64,000 bases of DNA, from NCBI RefSeq assembly GCF_002266465.3, contig NZ_CP029427.2:2234501-2298500 (forward strand). Direction: 5' to 3'. The notes below the pieces were generated by a model. It saw nothing but the letters and a program-made list of their open reading frames with translations. It did not search any database and was not told the DNA's origin. The stretch comes from Bradyrhizobium symbiodeficiens (lineage in GTDB: Bacteria > Pseudomonadota > Alphaproteobacteria > Rhizobiales > Xanthobacteraceae). The position numbers and the translations under genes were made by a program. Shown piece by piece: positions 42,772-51,813 of the stretch (within the stretch, counting starts at the first letter, position 1; each line of letters starts with the position of its first letter).

Positions 42772-44058
42772 GTGCTGTTGTCGAGGAAGCCGAAACATGC
42801 CGATCGCGACGGCCGCTCCGAGCAGGACAGCGTCGCCGCGCCGCCGGCCGCGCGCATTCCTGCGCCGTCGCGCCAGAGCCTGCGCGGCCTCGACTGGTTC
42901 ATCTTCTTCCTCGCCGACGTCCAGACCGGATTCGGTCCCTTCATCGCGGTCTATCTGACGACCCAGAAATGGACCCAGGTCGAGATCGGCCTGGTGCTGT
43001 CGATCGGCGGTATCGTAGCGTTGATCGGGCAGATGCCGGGTGGGGCGATCATCGATGCCGCGAAATCGGAGCGGCTGGTCGCAGGCCTTGCCATTGCGGC
43101 CATCGGCTGCTGTGCACTCGCTTATGCCGCGATGCCGATCTTCCTGGTCGTGGTGGCTGCGGCCACCTTGCATGCGGCGGCGAGCTGCGTGCTGGGGCCG
43201 GCGATTGCGGCGATCAGCCTTGGCCTGGTCGGGCCGTTCGCGATCGGCGAGCGGCTCGGGCGCAACGCGCGCTTTGCCTCGCTCGGGAGCGGCGTTGCCG
43301 CGGCGGTGATGGGCACCGTCGGCTATCTGCTGTCGAGCCGCGCCGTGTTCCTGGTCACTTTCCTGCTCGCGATTCCGACCCTGATCGCTCTCTCCCGCAT
43401 CCGCGAGCAGGAGGTCGACATTGCCCGCTGTCACGGTGAGATGCCGCGCGAAGCGGCCGATCATGGTGACACCAATATCTGGCACCTGATCCGGCAACGG
43501 CCTCTCATCGTGTTCGCCCTGAGCGTGTTGCTGTTGCAGCTCGCCAATGCCGCGATGATGCCCCTGATGGCGAGCGCGGTGACGGCGCGGTCCGCCCAAT
43601 GGGCGACAGTGCTCGTCGCCTTTTGCATTGTCGTTCCGCAAGCGATCGTGGCGCTGCTGTCGCCGACGGTCGGGCGCAAGGCGCAGGCATGGGGCCGCCG
43701 GCCGTTGCTTCTGATCGGATTCGGCGCGCTGATGATTCGCGGCCTGCTGTTTGCGACCGTGCGCGATCCGTATCTGCTGGTCGCGGTGCAGGTGTTCGAT
43801 GGCATCACCGCGGCAGTGTTCGCGGTGATGATTCCGCTGATCGTCGCCGACGTCGCCTTCGGCAGCGGGCACTTCAACCTTGCGCAGGGCATCGTCGGCA
43901 CCGCGACCGGCATCGGTGCAGCGCTGAGCACCGCGCTTGGCGGCTATGTCAGCGACAAGTTCGGCAATGCCACGGCGTTCATCGGGCTTTCCGGTGTGGC
44001 CGCGACCGGACTCTTGCTGATTCTTTTCGTGATGCCGGAGACGCGGCGCAGGGCATGA
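42772..44058 (+). CDS. MFS transporter
   Basis: The 428-residue protein has about 12 hydrophobic segments after a 35-residue polar N-terminus. FFLADVQTGFGPFIAVYLTTQKWTQVEIGLVLS is the first helix pair, and the loop IIDAAKSERL after helix 2 replaces the common GxLaDrxGrr motif. It starts with GTG after GGGGAGG. Members near this branch are annotated as generic MFS transporters; the substrate is unknown. It is convergent with fixK2 and ends before a strong hairpin. Confidence 0.85.
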   Translation: MLLSRKPKHADRDGRSEQDSVAAPPAARIPAPSRQSLRGLDWFIFFLADVQTGFGPFIAVYLTTQKWTQVEIGLVLSIGGIVALIGQMPGGAIIDAAKSERLVAGLAIAAIGCCALAYAAMPIFLVVVAAATLHAAASCVLGPAIAAISLGLVGPFAIGERLGRNARFASLGSGVAAAVMGTVGYLLSSRAVFLVTFLLAIPTLIALSRIREQEVDIARCHGEMPREAADHGDTNIWHLIRQRPLIVFALSVLLLQLANAAMMPLMASAVTARSAQWATVLVAFCIVVPQAIVALLSPTVGRKAQAWGRRPLLLIGFGALMIRGLLFATVRDPYLLVAVQVFDGITAAVFAVMIPLIVADVAFGSGHFNLAQGIVGTATGIGAALSTALGGYVSDKFGNATAFIGLSGVAATGLLLILFVMPETRRRA

Positions 44059-44076
44059 TTCGCGGCCCAAACAAAA

Positions 44077-44105
44077 TGGCCGGCCGAAACGCGTTCGGCC
44101 GGCCA
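44077..44105 (-). terminator. Terminator of fixK2
   Basis: A perfect 12-bp stem TGGCCGGCCGAA/TTCGGCCGGCCA encloses ACGCG. On the leftward strand it is followed by TTTTGTTT, so it ends fixK2 transcription; rightward it may stop the MFS gene. Confidence 0.85.
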
Positions 44106-44136
44106 GGTGTGTAGGGAGTGGGAAGATCGGCGAAGA

Positions 44137-44844
44137 TCAGGCGTCGAGATGCTGCAGGCGCTGGCGGTTGCGCAGCACGATCTGGCGGGCGCCGGAGAAG
44201 CCCAGAATGCCCTGGGCGTGAAGCTGCGACAGCGCGCGCGACACGGTTTCGAGCGTGAGGCCGAGATAGTCGCCGATGTCGCGGCGGCACATCGGCAGCG
44301 CCATCATGCCGGCAACGGCAAGGCGGCGGTCCATTTCGAGCAGGAAGGTCGCAACGCGCTCCATCGCCGTCTTGCGGCCCAAGAGCAGCATGTGATCCTC
44401 GGCATGGCGCAGCTCGCCGGCCGTCATCGCCCAGAGCTTGCGGGCAACCTGCACGTCGATGCCCGCGGCCTTCTCGAGGCTGGCGCGCTTCACGAGGCGC
44501 ACCGTGGTGTCGATGATGGCTTCGGCAGCAAGGCGGTGAGCGGGACCGGATTCGAGGCCGAACACGTCGCCGGGAAGATGGAAGGCGCCGATCTGGCGGC
44601 GGCCGTCGGACAGGAGCTTGTAGCTGCTCACTGCGCCTGACACGACCTGGTAGACATATTCGGCGGGCTCGTCCTCGCCATAGATCTCCTCGTCCTTGCG
44701 GTAGGAGAACTCGGTGGCGACGAGGCCGACATGGCCGGTGACGGCGCCGAACTGGTCGATGACGGGATGGGCGGGGGCGATCTTGCCAACGATCTGGGTG
44801 TTGATCGCCTGGGTGTTGAGGGTCTGGGTGAGCATCTGCGCCAT
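44137..44844 (-). CDS. fixK2: Crp/Fnr-family regulator FixK2
   Basis: The 235-residue protein has a cyclic-nucleotide-binding-fold N-terminal domain and a C-terminal helix-turn-helix (residues about 185-210, RDIGDYLGLTLETVSRALSQL). It lacks the N-terminal cysteine cluster of Fnr, so it is not an iron-sulfur sensor. A cysteine at 186 (ALPMCRRD) corresponds to Cys183 of the 232-residue B. diazoefficiens protein, where oxidation blocks DNA binding. It activates microaerobic genes through TTGAT-N4-ATCAA boxes, one of which lies before fixN. A FixJ-type site is present upstream and a terminator downstream. Confidence 0.95.
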   Translation of the reverse strand: MAQMLTQTLNTQAINTQIVGKIAPAHPVIDQFGAVTGHVGLVATEFSYRKDEEIYGEDEPAEYVYQVVSGAVSSYKLLSDGRRQIGAFHLPGDVFGLESGPAHRLAAEAIIDTTVRLVKRASLEKAAGIDVQVARKLWAMTAGELRHAEDHMLLLGRKTAMERVATFLLEMDRRLAVAGMMALPMCRRDIGDYLGLTLETVSRALSQLHAQGILGFSGARQIVLRNRQRLQHLDA

Positions 44845-44910
44845 CTCCGTTGTGATGGCGCTTTGGTACGCGGTATCGGGGGCTTCGAAAATTTCGAGCG
44901 ATATCTTAAG

Positions 44911-44926
44911 GGGGTCTACCTACGTA
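44911..44926 (-). promoter_or_regulatory. Candidate FixJ-binding site of fixK2
   Basis: On the leftward strand the sequence reads TACGTAGGTAGACCCC, similar to the TACGTAG-type element of FixJ-regulated fixK promoters. It is 67-82 bases before the fixK2 ATG, where FixJ normally acts. Confidence 0.55.
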
Positions 44927-44938
44927 GAATCCCGTAGG

Positions 44939-45355
44939 TCACGCGCGGGGGCGGTCCTGGATGGCGTGGCGGATGCACTTGACCAGATTTTCCTCGAGAA
45001 GCGGCTTCAAAACCACGTCTTTGATGCCCGCCGTCGCAGCCCGGGTCGAGATGTTCTCGTCGGGATAGCCGGTGATCAGGATCACAGGCGCGTCCCGGTC
45101 GGATTTGCGTAATTGGCCGGCCAGCTCGATGCCATTGATGTCGGGCATCTTGTAGTCGATCACATAGCAGTCCGCGCCGGGCGTAGCGCTCGCGTTGAGC
45201 AGCGCGGTGCCGCTCCTGAAGGTCCGCACGGCAAAGCCGTCGGTCTCCAGCAGGAACCGCAGCGATCCCAGGACGGCGGCATCATCGTCGACCACAAACA
45301 CGGTGGGTTGTGGGGAGGACGACGCCTGGGCGCGATGTGAGCTGACCTCGATCAT
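44939..45355 (-). CDS. Single-domain response regulator between fixJ and fixK2
   Basis: The 138-residue protein is only a receiver domain. The acidic pocket is Asp23-Asp24-Asp25 (FVVDDDAAV), the phosphorylation site is Asp67 (VIDYKMPDI), and Lys is in VVLKPLLEE. There is no output domain. Its location between fixJ and fixK2 is that of the corresponding gene in B. diazoefficiens. It could serve as a phosphate sink or intermediate for FixL, but this is inference. It lies 43 bases downstream of fixJ on the same strand. Confidence 0.9.
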   Translation of the reverse strand: MIEVSSHRAQASSSPQPTVFVVDDDAAVLGSLRFLLETDGFAVRTFRSGTALLNASATPGADCYVIDYKMPDINGIELAGQLRKSDRDAPVILITGYPDENISTRAATAGIKDVVLKPLLEENLVKCIRHAIQDRPRA

Positions 45356-45398
45356 GCTGTCTGGTTAGCACGGCGCCGAAAAAGGGCCTTGACCTGCC

Positions 45399-46016
45399 TC
45401 AATCGTTGAGCATCCCGGCGCGCATCGCCAGCCGGACCAGCTCCGAAAGGCTGCTCGCCTGCATCTTGGTCATGACGTTGGCCCGGTAGACTTCGATGGT
45501 GCGCGGGCTGATGTCGTATTCGCGGGCGATCAGCTTGTTGGACAGGCCCGCGATCAGCCCCTCCATCACCTGACGTTCACGCGGGCTCAAGGAGGCGACG
45601 CGTGCAGCGATGTCCTGGGCGACGGCCTCGTTCTTGGCGGCCGGCTCGGCCTCCCTGATCGCGGCTTCGATCATGGCGACGAGGCGGTCGTCCTCGAACG
45701 GCTTTTCGAGGAAATCGACGGCCCCGAGCTTCATCGCCTCGACCGCGAGCGGAACGTCGCCATGACCCGTCATGATCAGGATGGGAAACGGGCTTTGCTG
45801 CGCCTTCAAGCGCTTCAGCAGCTCGATTCCATCCATGCCGGGCATGCGCACGTCCGAGACAACGCAGCCGAAGCCGAGGCCGGGCAGGGCATCGAAAAAG
45901 GCGAGCGCGTCGTCGAACAGCGTGACGCCGAAGCCGGCGGAATCCAGCAGGAAGTTGAGCGAGTCGCGCATCGCCGCGTCGTCGTCGATGACGTAGACAT
46001 GTCCCTTGGTCGTCAT
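45399..46016 (-). CDS. fixJ: Response regulator FixJ
   Basis: The 205-residue protein has a receiver domain with Asp55 as the phosphorylation site (VVSDVRMPG) and a C-terminal LuxR-type helix-turn-helix (residues about 140-200; LSPRERQVMEGLIAGLSNK, then SPRTIEVYRANVMTKM). Phosphorylation by FixL at low oxygen allows dimerisation and activation of fixK2. It follows fixL by 3 bases, so it is co-transcribed and probably translationally coupled. Length and sequence match Bradyrhizobium FixJ. Confidence 0.96.
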   Translation of the reverse strand: MTTKGHVYVIDDDAAMRDSLNFLLDSAGFGVTLFDDALAFFDALPGLGFGCVVSDVRMPGMDGIELLKRLKAQQSPFPILIMTGHGDVPLAVEAMKLGAVDFLEKPFEDDRLVAMIEAAIREAEPAAKNEAVAQDIAARVASLSPRERQVMEGLIAGLSNKLIAREYDISPRTIEVYRANVMTKMQASSLSELVRLAMRAGMLND

Positions 46017-46019
46017 GGA

Positions 46020-47537
46020 TCAGCTCTCGTCGGTTGCTGGCAAGGTGAAGCGGAATGTCGCGCCGCCCACTGCGTTGCTCTCGGCCCACATGCGGCCGCC
46101 ATGAGCCTCGATGATCGAGCGGCTGATGGACAGCCCCACGCCCATGCCGGTGTCTTTGGTGGTGAAGAAGGTCTGGAACAGGTTCGGAAGGACGTCGTCC
46201 CGGAAGCCGGAGCCGGTATCCGAGACTTCCACCTCGATCATGTCGTCGGCGACACAGGTGTTGGCGACGACGAGCTCGCGCCGCGGCGAATGCGCCATCG
46301 CCTCCAGCGCGTTGCGGAACAGATTGACCAGCACCTGCTGGATCTGTACGCGATCGGCAAGGACGAGATCGGCGTCGGGATCGAGGCTGAAGCGGAGCTG
46401 CACGTTCTGCTCGCGCGCGCCGGCGAGCCCGAGCGCGCCGGCCTCCTCGATCAGCTTGGACAGGCTCTCGACCCGCTTCTCCGACTCGCCGCGGGAGACG
46501 AAGTCGCGCAGGCGCCGGATGATCTGGCCGGCGCGCAAGGCCTGCTCCGCCGCGCGATCCAGTGCGCTTTCGACCTTCGGGGTGTTGGGGTCGCTGCTGC
46601 CGGCAAGGAGGCGCCGCGATCCCTTCATGTAATTGCTGATCGCTGCCAGCGGCTGGTTGAGCTCATGGGCGAGCGCGGAGGCCATTTCGCCCATCGCGGT
46701 CAGCCGCGAGACGTGGACGAGCTCGGATTGCAATTCCTGGAGCCGGGCCTGGGTCTGCTGGTGTTCGGTGAGGTCGCGGACGAAGCCCGTGAAATAGGGC
46801 TCGCCGGCGGATTCCATCTCGCCGATCGACAGATGCATGGGAAAAGTCGTGCCGTCGCGGCGCTTGCCCGTCACGATGCGGCCAATGCCGATGATGTGCG
46901 GATCGTTCGTGGTGCGGTAACGGGCGAGGTAGCTGTCGTGGCGGGTGCGATCGGGCTCCGGCATCAGGATGCTGACGTTCTGGCCGATCGCCTCGTGCTC
47001 CAACCAGCCGAACAGGCGCTCCGCGGCCGTGCTGAAGAGTTGCATGATGCCGTGGCCGTCGATGACGATCATGGCGTCGGGAATGGTATGGAGGATGGAG
47101 CGGAGGTGGGTCTCGCGCGTGCGCAGCGCCTCTTCGACCTGCTTTTCTGCGTCGATATCGAGAAGGATGCCGCTGAGATGACGAGCGGCGCCGGATTCGT
47201 CCCGAATGAGTCCGGCCCGGGCGCGGATCCACTGCCCGCTGCCGGAGGCATTCGCGACCCTGAACGACACGTCAAAGCTGCCGCCACTCTCGGAAACGCG
47301 CTTGATTGCGTCCTCGATCCGCTCTCTGTCCGTGGGTTGAAGGCGCGACAGGAACAGATCGTAGCTCGCCGGCTGATCCCGCTCGACGCTGAGCAGCCCC
47401 CTGGCGGTATCGGACCAGTCCAATTCCCGTGTCGCGAGGTCGAGATCCCAGGTGCCGACGCCAAACCCTTCGATCCGAACGCGAAAACGTTCGCCCCGAC
47501 CGTCGTCCTGCGAGTGCGTTACGCGGCTCGGCGACAA
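46020..47537 (-). CDS. fixL: Oxygen-sensing histidine kinase FixL
   Basis: From a TTG at 47537 the protein has 505 residues, the length of B. diazoefficiens FixL. It has two PAS domains (about 15-135 and 140-260). The second binds haem through His200 (RTRHDSYL) and carries the regulatory Arg220 (GIGR). The kinase domain has the phospho-accepting His291 (ASALAHELNQPL), with N, G1 and G2 boxes towards the end. It is soluble, like the Bradyrhizobium protein and unlike the membrane-bound Sinorhizobium form. GGAG lies eight bases before the TTG; a far-upstream ATG at 47741 would overlap the divergent UspA-type gene. Confidence 0.95.
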   Translation of the reverse strand: MSPSRVTHSQDDGRGERFRVRIEGFGVGTWDLDLATRELDWSDTARGLLSVERDQPASYDLFLSRLQPTDRERIEDAIKRVSESGGSFDVSFRVANASGSGQWIRARAGLIRDESGAARHLSGILLDIDAEKQVEEALRTRETHLRSILHTIPDAMIVIDGHGIMQLFSTAAERLFGWLEHEAIGQNVSILMPEPDRTRHDSYLARYRTTNDPHIIGIGRIVTGKRRDGTTFPMHLSIGEMESAGEPYFTGFVRDLTEHQQTQARLQELQSELVHVSRLTAMGEMASALAHELNQPLAAISNYMKGSRRLLAGSSDPNTPKVESALDRAAEQALRAGQIIRRLRDFVSRGESEKRVESLSKLIEEAGALGLAGAREQNVQLRFSLDPDADLVLADRVQIQQVLVNLFRNALEAMAHSPRRELVVANTCVADDMIEVEVSDTGSGFRDDVLPNLFQTFFTTKDTGMGVGLSISRSIIEAHGGRMWAESNAVGGATFRFTLPATDES

Positions 47538-47663
47538 ATGATGCTCCAATCCTGATGCGGCCGCTCCGGACGCGGTTACCACTCGCCTAATGTCGCCTAA
47601 GGCCGGGCTGGAGGCAAGTTCTGTCGCTGCCGATTGACGGCAAGTCGGATGCCTGCGGCCTCC

Positions 47664-47677
47664 TTGATCTATCTCAT
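47664..47677 (+). promoter_or_regulatory. Degenerate FixK-like box before the UspA-type gene
   Basis: TTGATCTATCTCAT keeps TTGA-N6-TCA of the FixK/Fnr box but deviates at two bases of the right arm. It lies 57 bases before the ATG. It could give weak FixK2 control; it is a weak match. Confidence 0.35.
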
Positions 47678-47734
47678 CCCCATGTGCGGAAGCAGGCGTA
47701 AGTTCTACAAAAGTCTTTGCACTGGAGAATTCCG

Positions 47735-48568
47735 ATGACATACGCGACGGTGATGGTCAGCCTGGCGCTCGATCAGTCCAACGAGGCGCGTCTTCAGGTC
47801 GCGGGCGAGCTCGCCGAACGATTCGAGGCGGCCATCGTCGGGGTCGCGGCGGCGCAGTTCGCGCCGCCGCTCTATTTCACCGACGGCGTCGAGGCGCAAG
47901 CACTGATCGACGAGGGCGAAGCTTCGGTCAAGCGGCGGCTGGCCGGCCTTGAGGCGCAATTCCGCGCCGCCACGAAGAATCGCGGCGGACATGCGGAGTG
48001 GCGCAGCGCCATAGACTTTCCGGCGCGATTCGCCCTGGCGCAGGCGCGTTGCGCCGACATCGTCGTGAGCGGCGGGCAGAGCCCGGCCTTCTCCGACGCG
48101 TTCGCGCTCGCCAGCGCCAAGGATCTGGTGATGCAGGCTGGCCGCCCCCTTCTCGTCGTGCCCGACCGGGTCAACTGGCTCGACCTGCGCAGCGTGCTGG
48201 TGGCGTGGAAGGACACGCCGGAGGCGCGGCGCGCGGTGGCCGATGCGCTGCCGATGCTGCGCAAGGCGAGAGACGTCACCATCGCCACAATTCCGGAGCG
48301 CGACGACGACCGTTCGGTCGTGATGGCCGGCATTACCGACGTTGCCGCCTGGCTCGCCCGCCATGGCGTCACCGCGACCGCGCGCATCTGCGAAGGCGCC
48401 AGGAACGAAGCCGCCGCTGTGCAATTGGAGAAGGTCGCCGGCGACGTCGATGCCGGCCTGATCGTAGCGGGCGCCTATGGCCATTCGAGGTTTCGTGAGC
48501 TGATCCTGGGAGGCGTCACTCAATATCTGGTCACGCAGACCGCCCGCAGCGTGCTGCTGTCGCACTGA
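47735..48568 (+). CDS. Universal stress protein, two UspA-like domains
   Basis: The 277-residue protein has two UspA-type halves: residues about 1-140 (YATVMVSLALDQSNEARLQVAGELAERFEAAIVG) and about 148-277 (LDLRSVLVAWKDTPEARRAVADALPML). The second half ends with GAYGHSRFRELILGGVTQYL, the ATP-binding G-x2-G-x9-G motif region. Such proteins are often induced under oxygen limitation and this gene sits at the fixLJ/fixNOQP junction as in B. diazoefficiens. ATG 47735 after GGAGA is preferred to a TTG at 47717. Confidence 0.9.
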   Translation: MTYATVMVSLALDQSNEARLQVAGELAERFEAAIVGVAAAQFAPPLYFTDGVEAQALIDEGEASVKRRLAGLEAQFRAATKNRGGHAEWRSAIDFPARFALAQARCADIVVSGGQSPAFSDAFALASAKDLVMQAGRPLLVVPDRVNWLDLRSVLVAWKDTPEARRAVADALPMLRKARDVTIATIPERDDDRSVVMAGITDVAAWLARHGVTATARICEGARNEAAAVQLEKVAGDVDAGLIVAGAYGHSRFRELILGGVTQYLVTQTARSVLLSH

Positions 48569-48602
48569 CGGCCGGCCGGAATCGAATCGAGGAGGACGCG
48601 CC

Positions 48603-49028
48603 GTGTACAGATTTCTTGAACAGACCGTCGACGGCTACATGACGCGCAACGTCAAGGCGGTGCAGCGGGACCGTAACCTGCTCGAACTCAGCGAGATGTT
48701 CGAGGCCGACGATTTCAACTCCTATCCGGTCGTGGACGACGGGCAGGTGGTCGGCATCGTCACCAAATTCGACATCCTGAAGTGCTTCGCCTTCTCGCCG
48801 AGCCAGATGCTGCCCCGCTATCACGACCTGATGAGCCGCAAGATCGGCGACGTCATGACGCCCGAGTTCATCTATGTCAGCCCCGACACGCGGCTGACGC
48901 GCGTGCTCCAGATCATGGTGGAGCACCGCATCAGGAGCATCATCGTGCTCGACGGCGCGCAGAAGCTGGTCGGAATCATCGCCCGCGAGGATGTCATCGC
49001 GGCGCTCAAGGCGACGGCGCGCGACTGA
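48603..49028 (+). CDS. CBS-domain protein
   Basis: The 141-residue protein is a pair of CBS motifs: VDGYMTRNVKAVQRDRNLLELSEMF and IGDVMTPEFIYVSPDTRLTRVLQIM, each followed by a VVGIV/LVGII strand. CBS pairs bind adenosine nucleotides and often sense energy state. It starts with GTG after GAGGAGG. Its location upstream of fixN is conserved in Bradyrhizobium; its role there is not known. Confidence 0.9.
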   Translation: MYRFLEQTVDGYMTRNVKAVQRDRNLLELSEMFEADDFNSYPVVDDGQVVGIVTKFDILKCFAFSPSQMLPRYHDLMSRKIGDVMTPEFIYVSPDTRLTRVLQIMVEHRIRSIIVLDGAQKLVGIIAREDVIAALKATARD

Positions 49029-49165
49029 CGCATCGCTCCGGTTCCTGCAATTTCCCGCCTCCGTGATCTCCCGGAGGCGAGCCCTGCCACGCGCGATGCG
49101 CGGCGCAAGGGATTGACATCGCGGCCATATCTGAGCCGGCCAACATTAACAGAAATCCACTTGTC

Positions 49166-49179
49166 TTGATTTCAATCAA
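49166..49179 (+). promoter_or_regulatory. FixK2 box of fixNOQP
   Basis: TTGATTTCAATCAA matches the FixK2 consensus TTGAT-N4-ATCAA perfectly. It lies 56 bases before the fixN ATG, a distance that suits class II activation. Confidence 0.92.
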
Positions 49180-49235
49180 TTCCCCGCGAGGGTGAATGTG
49201 GTTTCTGGCGCTGTGTTCTTTCAGAGAGAATCCGC

Positions 49236-50885
49236 ATGAGCCAGCCCTCCATCTCCAAATCCATGACCATCGGTGAAAGCGGCTTGGCTGTCGTGTTCGC
49301 AGTCACCGCCTTCCTCTGCGTGATCGCTTCGGCCAAAGCGCTCGATGCGCCCTTCGCCTTCCATGCCGCGCTCAGCGCGGCGGCGAGCCTGGCTGCGGTG
49401 TTCGTCATCGTCAACCGCTACCTCGACCGTCCGGCGGCGCTGCCGCCGCAGGAGATCAACGGACGCCCGAACTACAATATGGGCCCGATCAAGTTCTCCT
49501 CCTTCATGGCGGTGTTCTGGGGCATTGCCGGCTTTCTCGTCGGCCTCCTCATCGCCTCGCAGCTGGCTTGGCCGGCGCTGAACTTCGATCTGCCCTGGAC
49601 CAGCTTCGGCCGCCTGCGGCCGCTGCACACCTCCGCCGTGATCTTCGCTTTCGGCGGCAACGTGCTGATCGCGACCTCGTTCTACGTGGTGCAGAAGTCC
49701 TGCCACGTACGCCTCGCCGGTTATCTCGCGCCCTGGTTCGTCGTGGTGGGCTACAACTTCTTCATTCTGATCGCCGGCACCGGCTATCTGCTCGGCGTCA
49801 CCCAGTCGAAGGAATATGCCGAGCCGGAATGGTATGCCGACCTCTGGCTGACCATCGTCTGGGTCGCCTACCTGCTCGTCTTCCTTGCCACCATCATCAA
49901 GCGCAAGGAGCCGCACATCTTCGTCGCGAACTGGTTCTATCTCGCCTTCATCGTGACGATCGCGGTCCTGCATCTCGGCAACAATCCGGCGCTTCCCGTC
50001 TCGGTGTTCGGCTCGAAGTCCTACGTCGCCTGGGGCGGCATCCAGGACGCCATGTTCCAGTGGTGGTACGGCCACAACGCCGTCGGCTTCTTCCTGACCG
50101 CCGGCTTCCTCGCCATCATGTACTACTTCATCCCGAAGCGCGCCGGGCGGCCAATCTATTCCTACCGGCTGTCGATCATCCACTTCTGGGCGCTGATCTT
50201 CCTCTACATCTGGGCCGGTCCGCACCATCTGCACTACACGGCGCTGCCGGATTGGACGCAGACGCTGGGCATGACCTTCTCGATCATGCTGTGGATGCCC
50301 TCCTGGGGCGGCATGATCAACGGCCTGATGACGCTGTCTGGTGCCTGGGACAAGCTGCGCACCGACCCCGTGCTGCGCATGCTCGTGGTCTCCGTCGCCT
50401 TCTACGGCATGTCGACCTTCGAAGGCCCGATGATGTCGATCAAGGTGGTCAACTCGCTCAGTCACTACACCGACTGGACCATCGGCCACGTGCATTCCGG
50501 CGCGCTCGGCTGGGTCGGCTTCGTCTCCTTCGGCGCGCTCTACTGCCTGGTGCCGTGGGCCTGGAATCGCAAGGAGCTCTACAGCCTGAAGCTGGTCAAC
50601 TGGCACTTCTGGATCGCGACCCTCGGCATCGTCCTCTACATCTCGGCGATGTGGGTGTCCGGCATCCTGCAGGGCCTGATGTGGCGCGCCTACACTTCGC
50701 TCGGCTTCCTCGAATATTCCTTCATCGAGACCGTCGAGGCGATGCATCCCTTCTACATCATCCGTGCTGCCGGCGGGGCGCTGTTCCTGATCGGCGCGCT
50801 GATCATGGCCTATAATCTCTGGATGACGGTTCGCGTCGGCGAGGCGGAAGTCCAGATGCCCGTCGCTCTTCAGCCGGCGGAATGA
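49236..50885 (+). CDS. fixN: cbb3-type cytochrome c oxidase subunit I FixN
   Basis: The 549-residue, 12-14 helix protein holds haem b, haem b3 and CuB. Metal ligands are visible as histidines in [38 protein letters not shown] and [14 protein letters not shown]. It is the catalytic subunit of the high-affinity oxidase that supports respiration at nanomolar oxygen, as in nodules or microaerobic soil. The gene follows the FixK2 box and is the first of fixNOQP. Its sequence is typical along its length. Confidence 0.98.
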   Translation: MSQPSISKSMTIGESGLAVVFAVTAFLCVIASAKALDAPFAFHAALSAAASLAAVFVIVNRYLDRPAALPPQEINGRPNYNMGPIKFSSFMAVFWGIAGFLVGLLIASQLAWPALNFDLPWTSFGRLRPLHTSAVIFAFGGNVLIATSFYVVQKSCHVRLAGYLAPWFVVVGYNFFILIAGTGYLLGVTQSKEYAEPEWYADLWLTIVWVAYLLVFLATIIKRKEPHIFVANWFYLAFIVTIAVLHLGNNPALPVSVFGSKSYVAWGGIQDAMFQWWYGHNAVGFFLTAGFLAIMYYFIPKRAGRPIYSYRLSIIHFWALIFLYIWAGPHHLHYTALPDWTQTLGMTFSIMLWMPSWGGMINGLMTLSGAWDKLRTDPVLRMLVVSVAFYGMSTFEGPMMSIKVVNSLSHYTDWTIGHVHSGALGWVGFVSFGALYCLVPWAWNRKELYSLKLVNWHFWIATLGIVLYISAMWVSGILQGLMWRAYTSLGFLEYSFIETVEAMHPFYIIRAAGGALFLIGALIMAYNLWMTVRVGEAEVQMPVALQPAE

Positions 50886-50895
50886 GGAGCAAACC

Positions 50896-51630
50896 ATGTC
50901 GTTCTGGACACGCCACCAAGTCTTCGAAAAGAACTCCATCATCCTGGTCGTCGGCATCCTGCTGGTGATCGCGGTCGGCGGTCTCGTCGAGATCACCCCG
51001 CTGTTCTACCTCAAGAGCACGATCGAGAAGGTCGACGGGGTCAGGCCCTACACGCCGCTGGAGCTCGCCGGGCGCAACGTCTACGTCCGCGAGGGCTGCT
51101 ATCTCTGCCACTCGCAGATGATCCGTCCGCTGCGCGACGAGGTCGAGCGTTACGGCCACTTCTCGCTCGCCGCCGAGAGCATGTTCGACCACCCGTTCCA
51201 GTGGGGCTCCAAGCGTACCGGTCCCGACCTCGCCCGCGTCGGCGCCAAATATTCCGACGACTGGCACGTCACCCATCTGACCAACCCGCGCGCGATCGTG
51301 CCGCAGTCGGTGATGCCGGGTTATCCATTCCTCAGCCAGAGCGAGGTCGATCCGGACACGATCGCCGACCACATGCGGACGCTGAGGACGGTTGGCGTAC
51401 CCTACACGGACGACCAGATCGCCAGCGCCGGCGCCGACATGAAGGCCCAGGCCGATCCGGACAACGCCGGCAGCGACGCCTTCAACAAGCGCTATGCCAA
51501 GGCCGTCGTACGCAATTTCGACGGCAAGGTCGGTTCGCCTACCGAGATGGACGCGCTGATCGCGTACCTGCAGATGCTCGGCACGCTGGTCGACTTCAAG
51601 ATCTACAACGAGAAAGCCAATCTTCGCTGA
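50896..51630 (+). CDS. fixO: cbb3-type oxidase monohaem subunit FixO
   Basis: The 244-residue protein has one N-terminal membrane anchor (residues about 14-34) and a periplasmic domain with one haem motif, C68-Y-L-C71-H72. The methionine ligand is in [16 protein letters not shown]. It passes electrons to FixN. It starts 11 bases after fixN. Confidence 0.98.
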   Translation: MSFWTRHQVFEKNSIILVVGILLVIAVGGLVEITPLFYLKSTIEKVDGVRPYTPLELAGRNVYVREGCYLCHSQMIRPLRDEVERYGHFSLAAESMFDHPFQWGSKRTGPDLARVGAKYSDDWHVTHLTNPRAIVPQSVMPGYPFLSQSEVDPDTIADHMRTLRTVGVPYTDDQIASAGADMKAQADPDNAGSDAFNKRYAKAVVRNFDGKVGSPTEMDALIAYLQMLGTLVDFKIYNEKANLR

Positions 51631-51643
51631 GAAGGCATGAACG

Positions 51644-51808
51644 ATGAAAGCCATCCTGACACTCGACAATCTCGCGTCCGGTCTCGTGACCACGATCTGG
51701 ACGCCGGTGTTCGTCGCGATCTTTCTCGCGATCATCGCCTACGCATTTTGGCCCCGTAACAAGGCTGCCTTCGACGAAGCAGCGCACCTGCCGTTGCGGG
51801 AGGAGTGA
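51644..51808 (+). CDS. fixQ: cbb3-type oxidase small subunit FixQ
   Basis: The 54-residue protein has a single membrane helix (residues about 18-36, WTPVFVAIFLAIIAYAF) and a polar tail ending LPLREE. The sequence and position between fixO and fixP define FixQ (CcoQ), which stabilises the oxidase complex. It starts 13 bases after fixO. Confidence 0.95.
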   Translation: MKAILTLDNLASGLVTTIWTPVFVAIFLAIIAYAFWPRNKAAFDEAAHLPLREE

Positions 51809-51813
51809 GAGAC

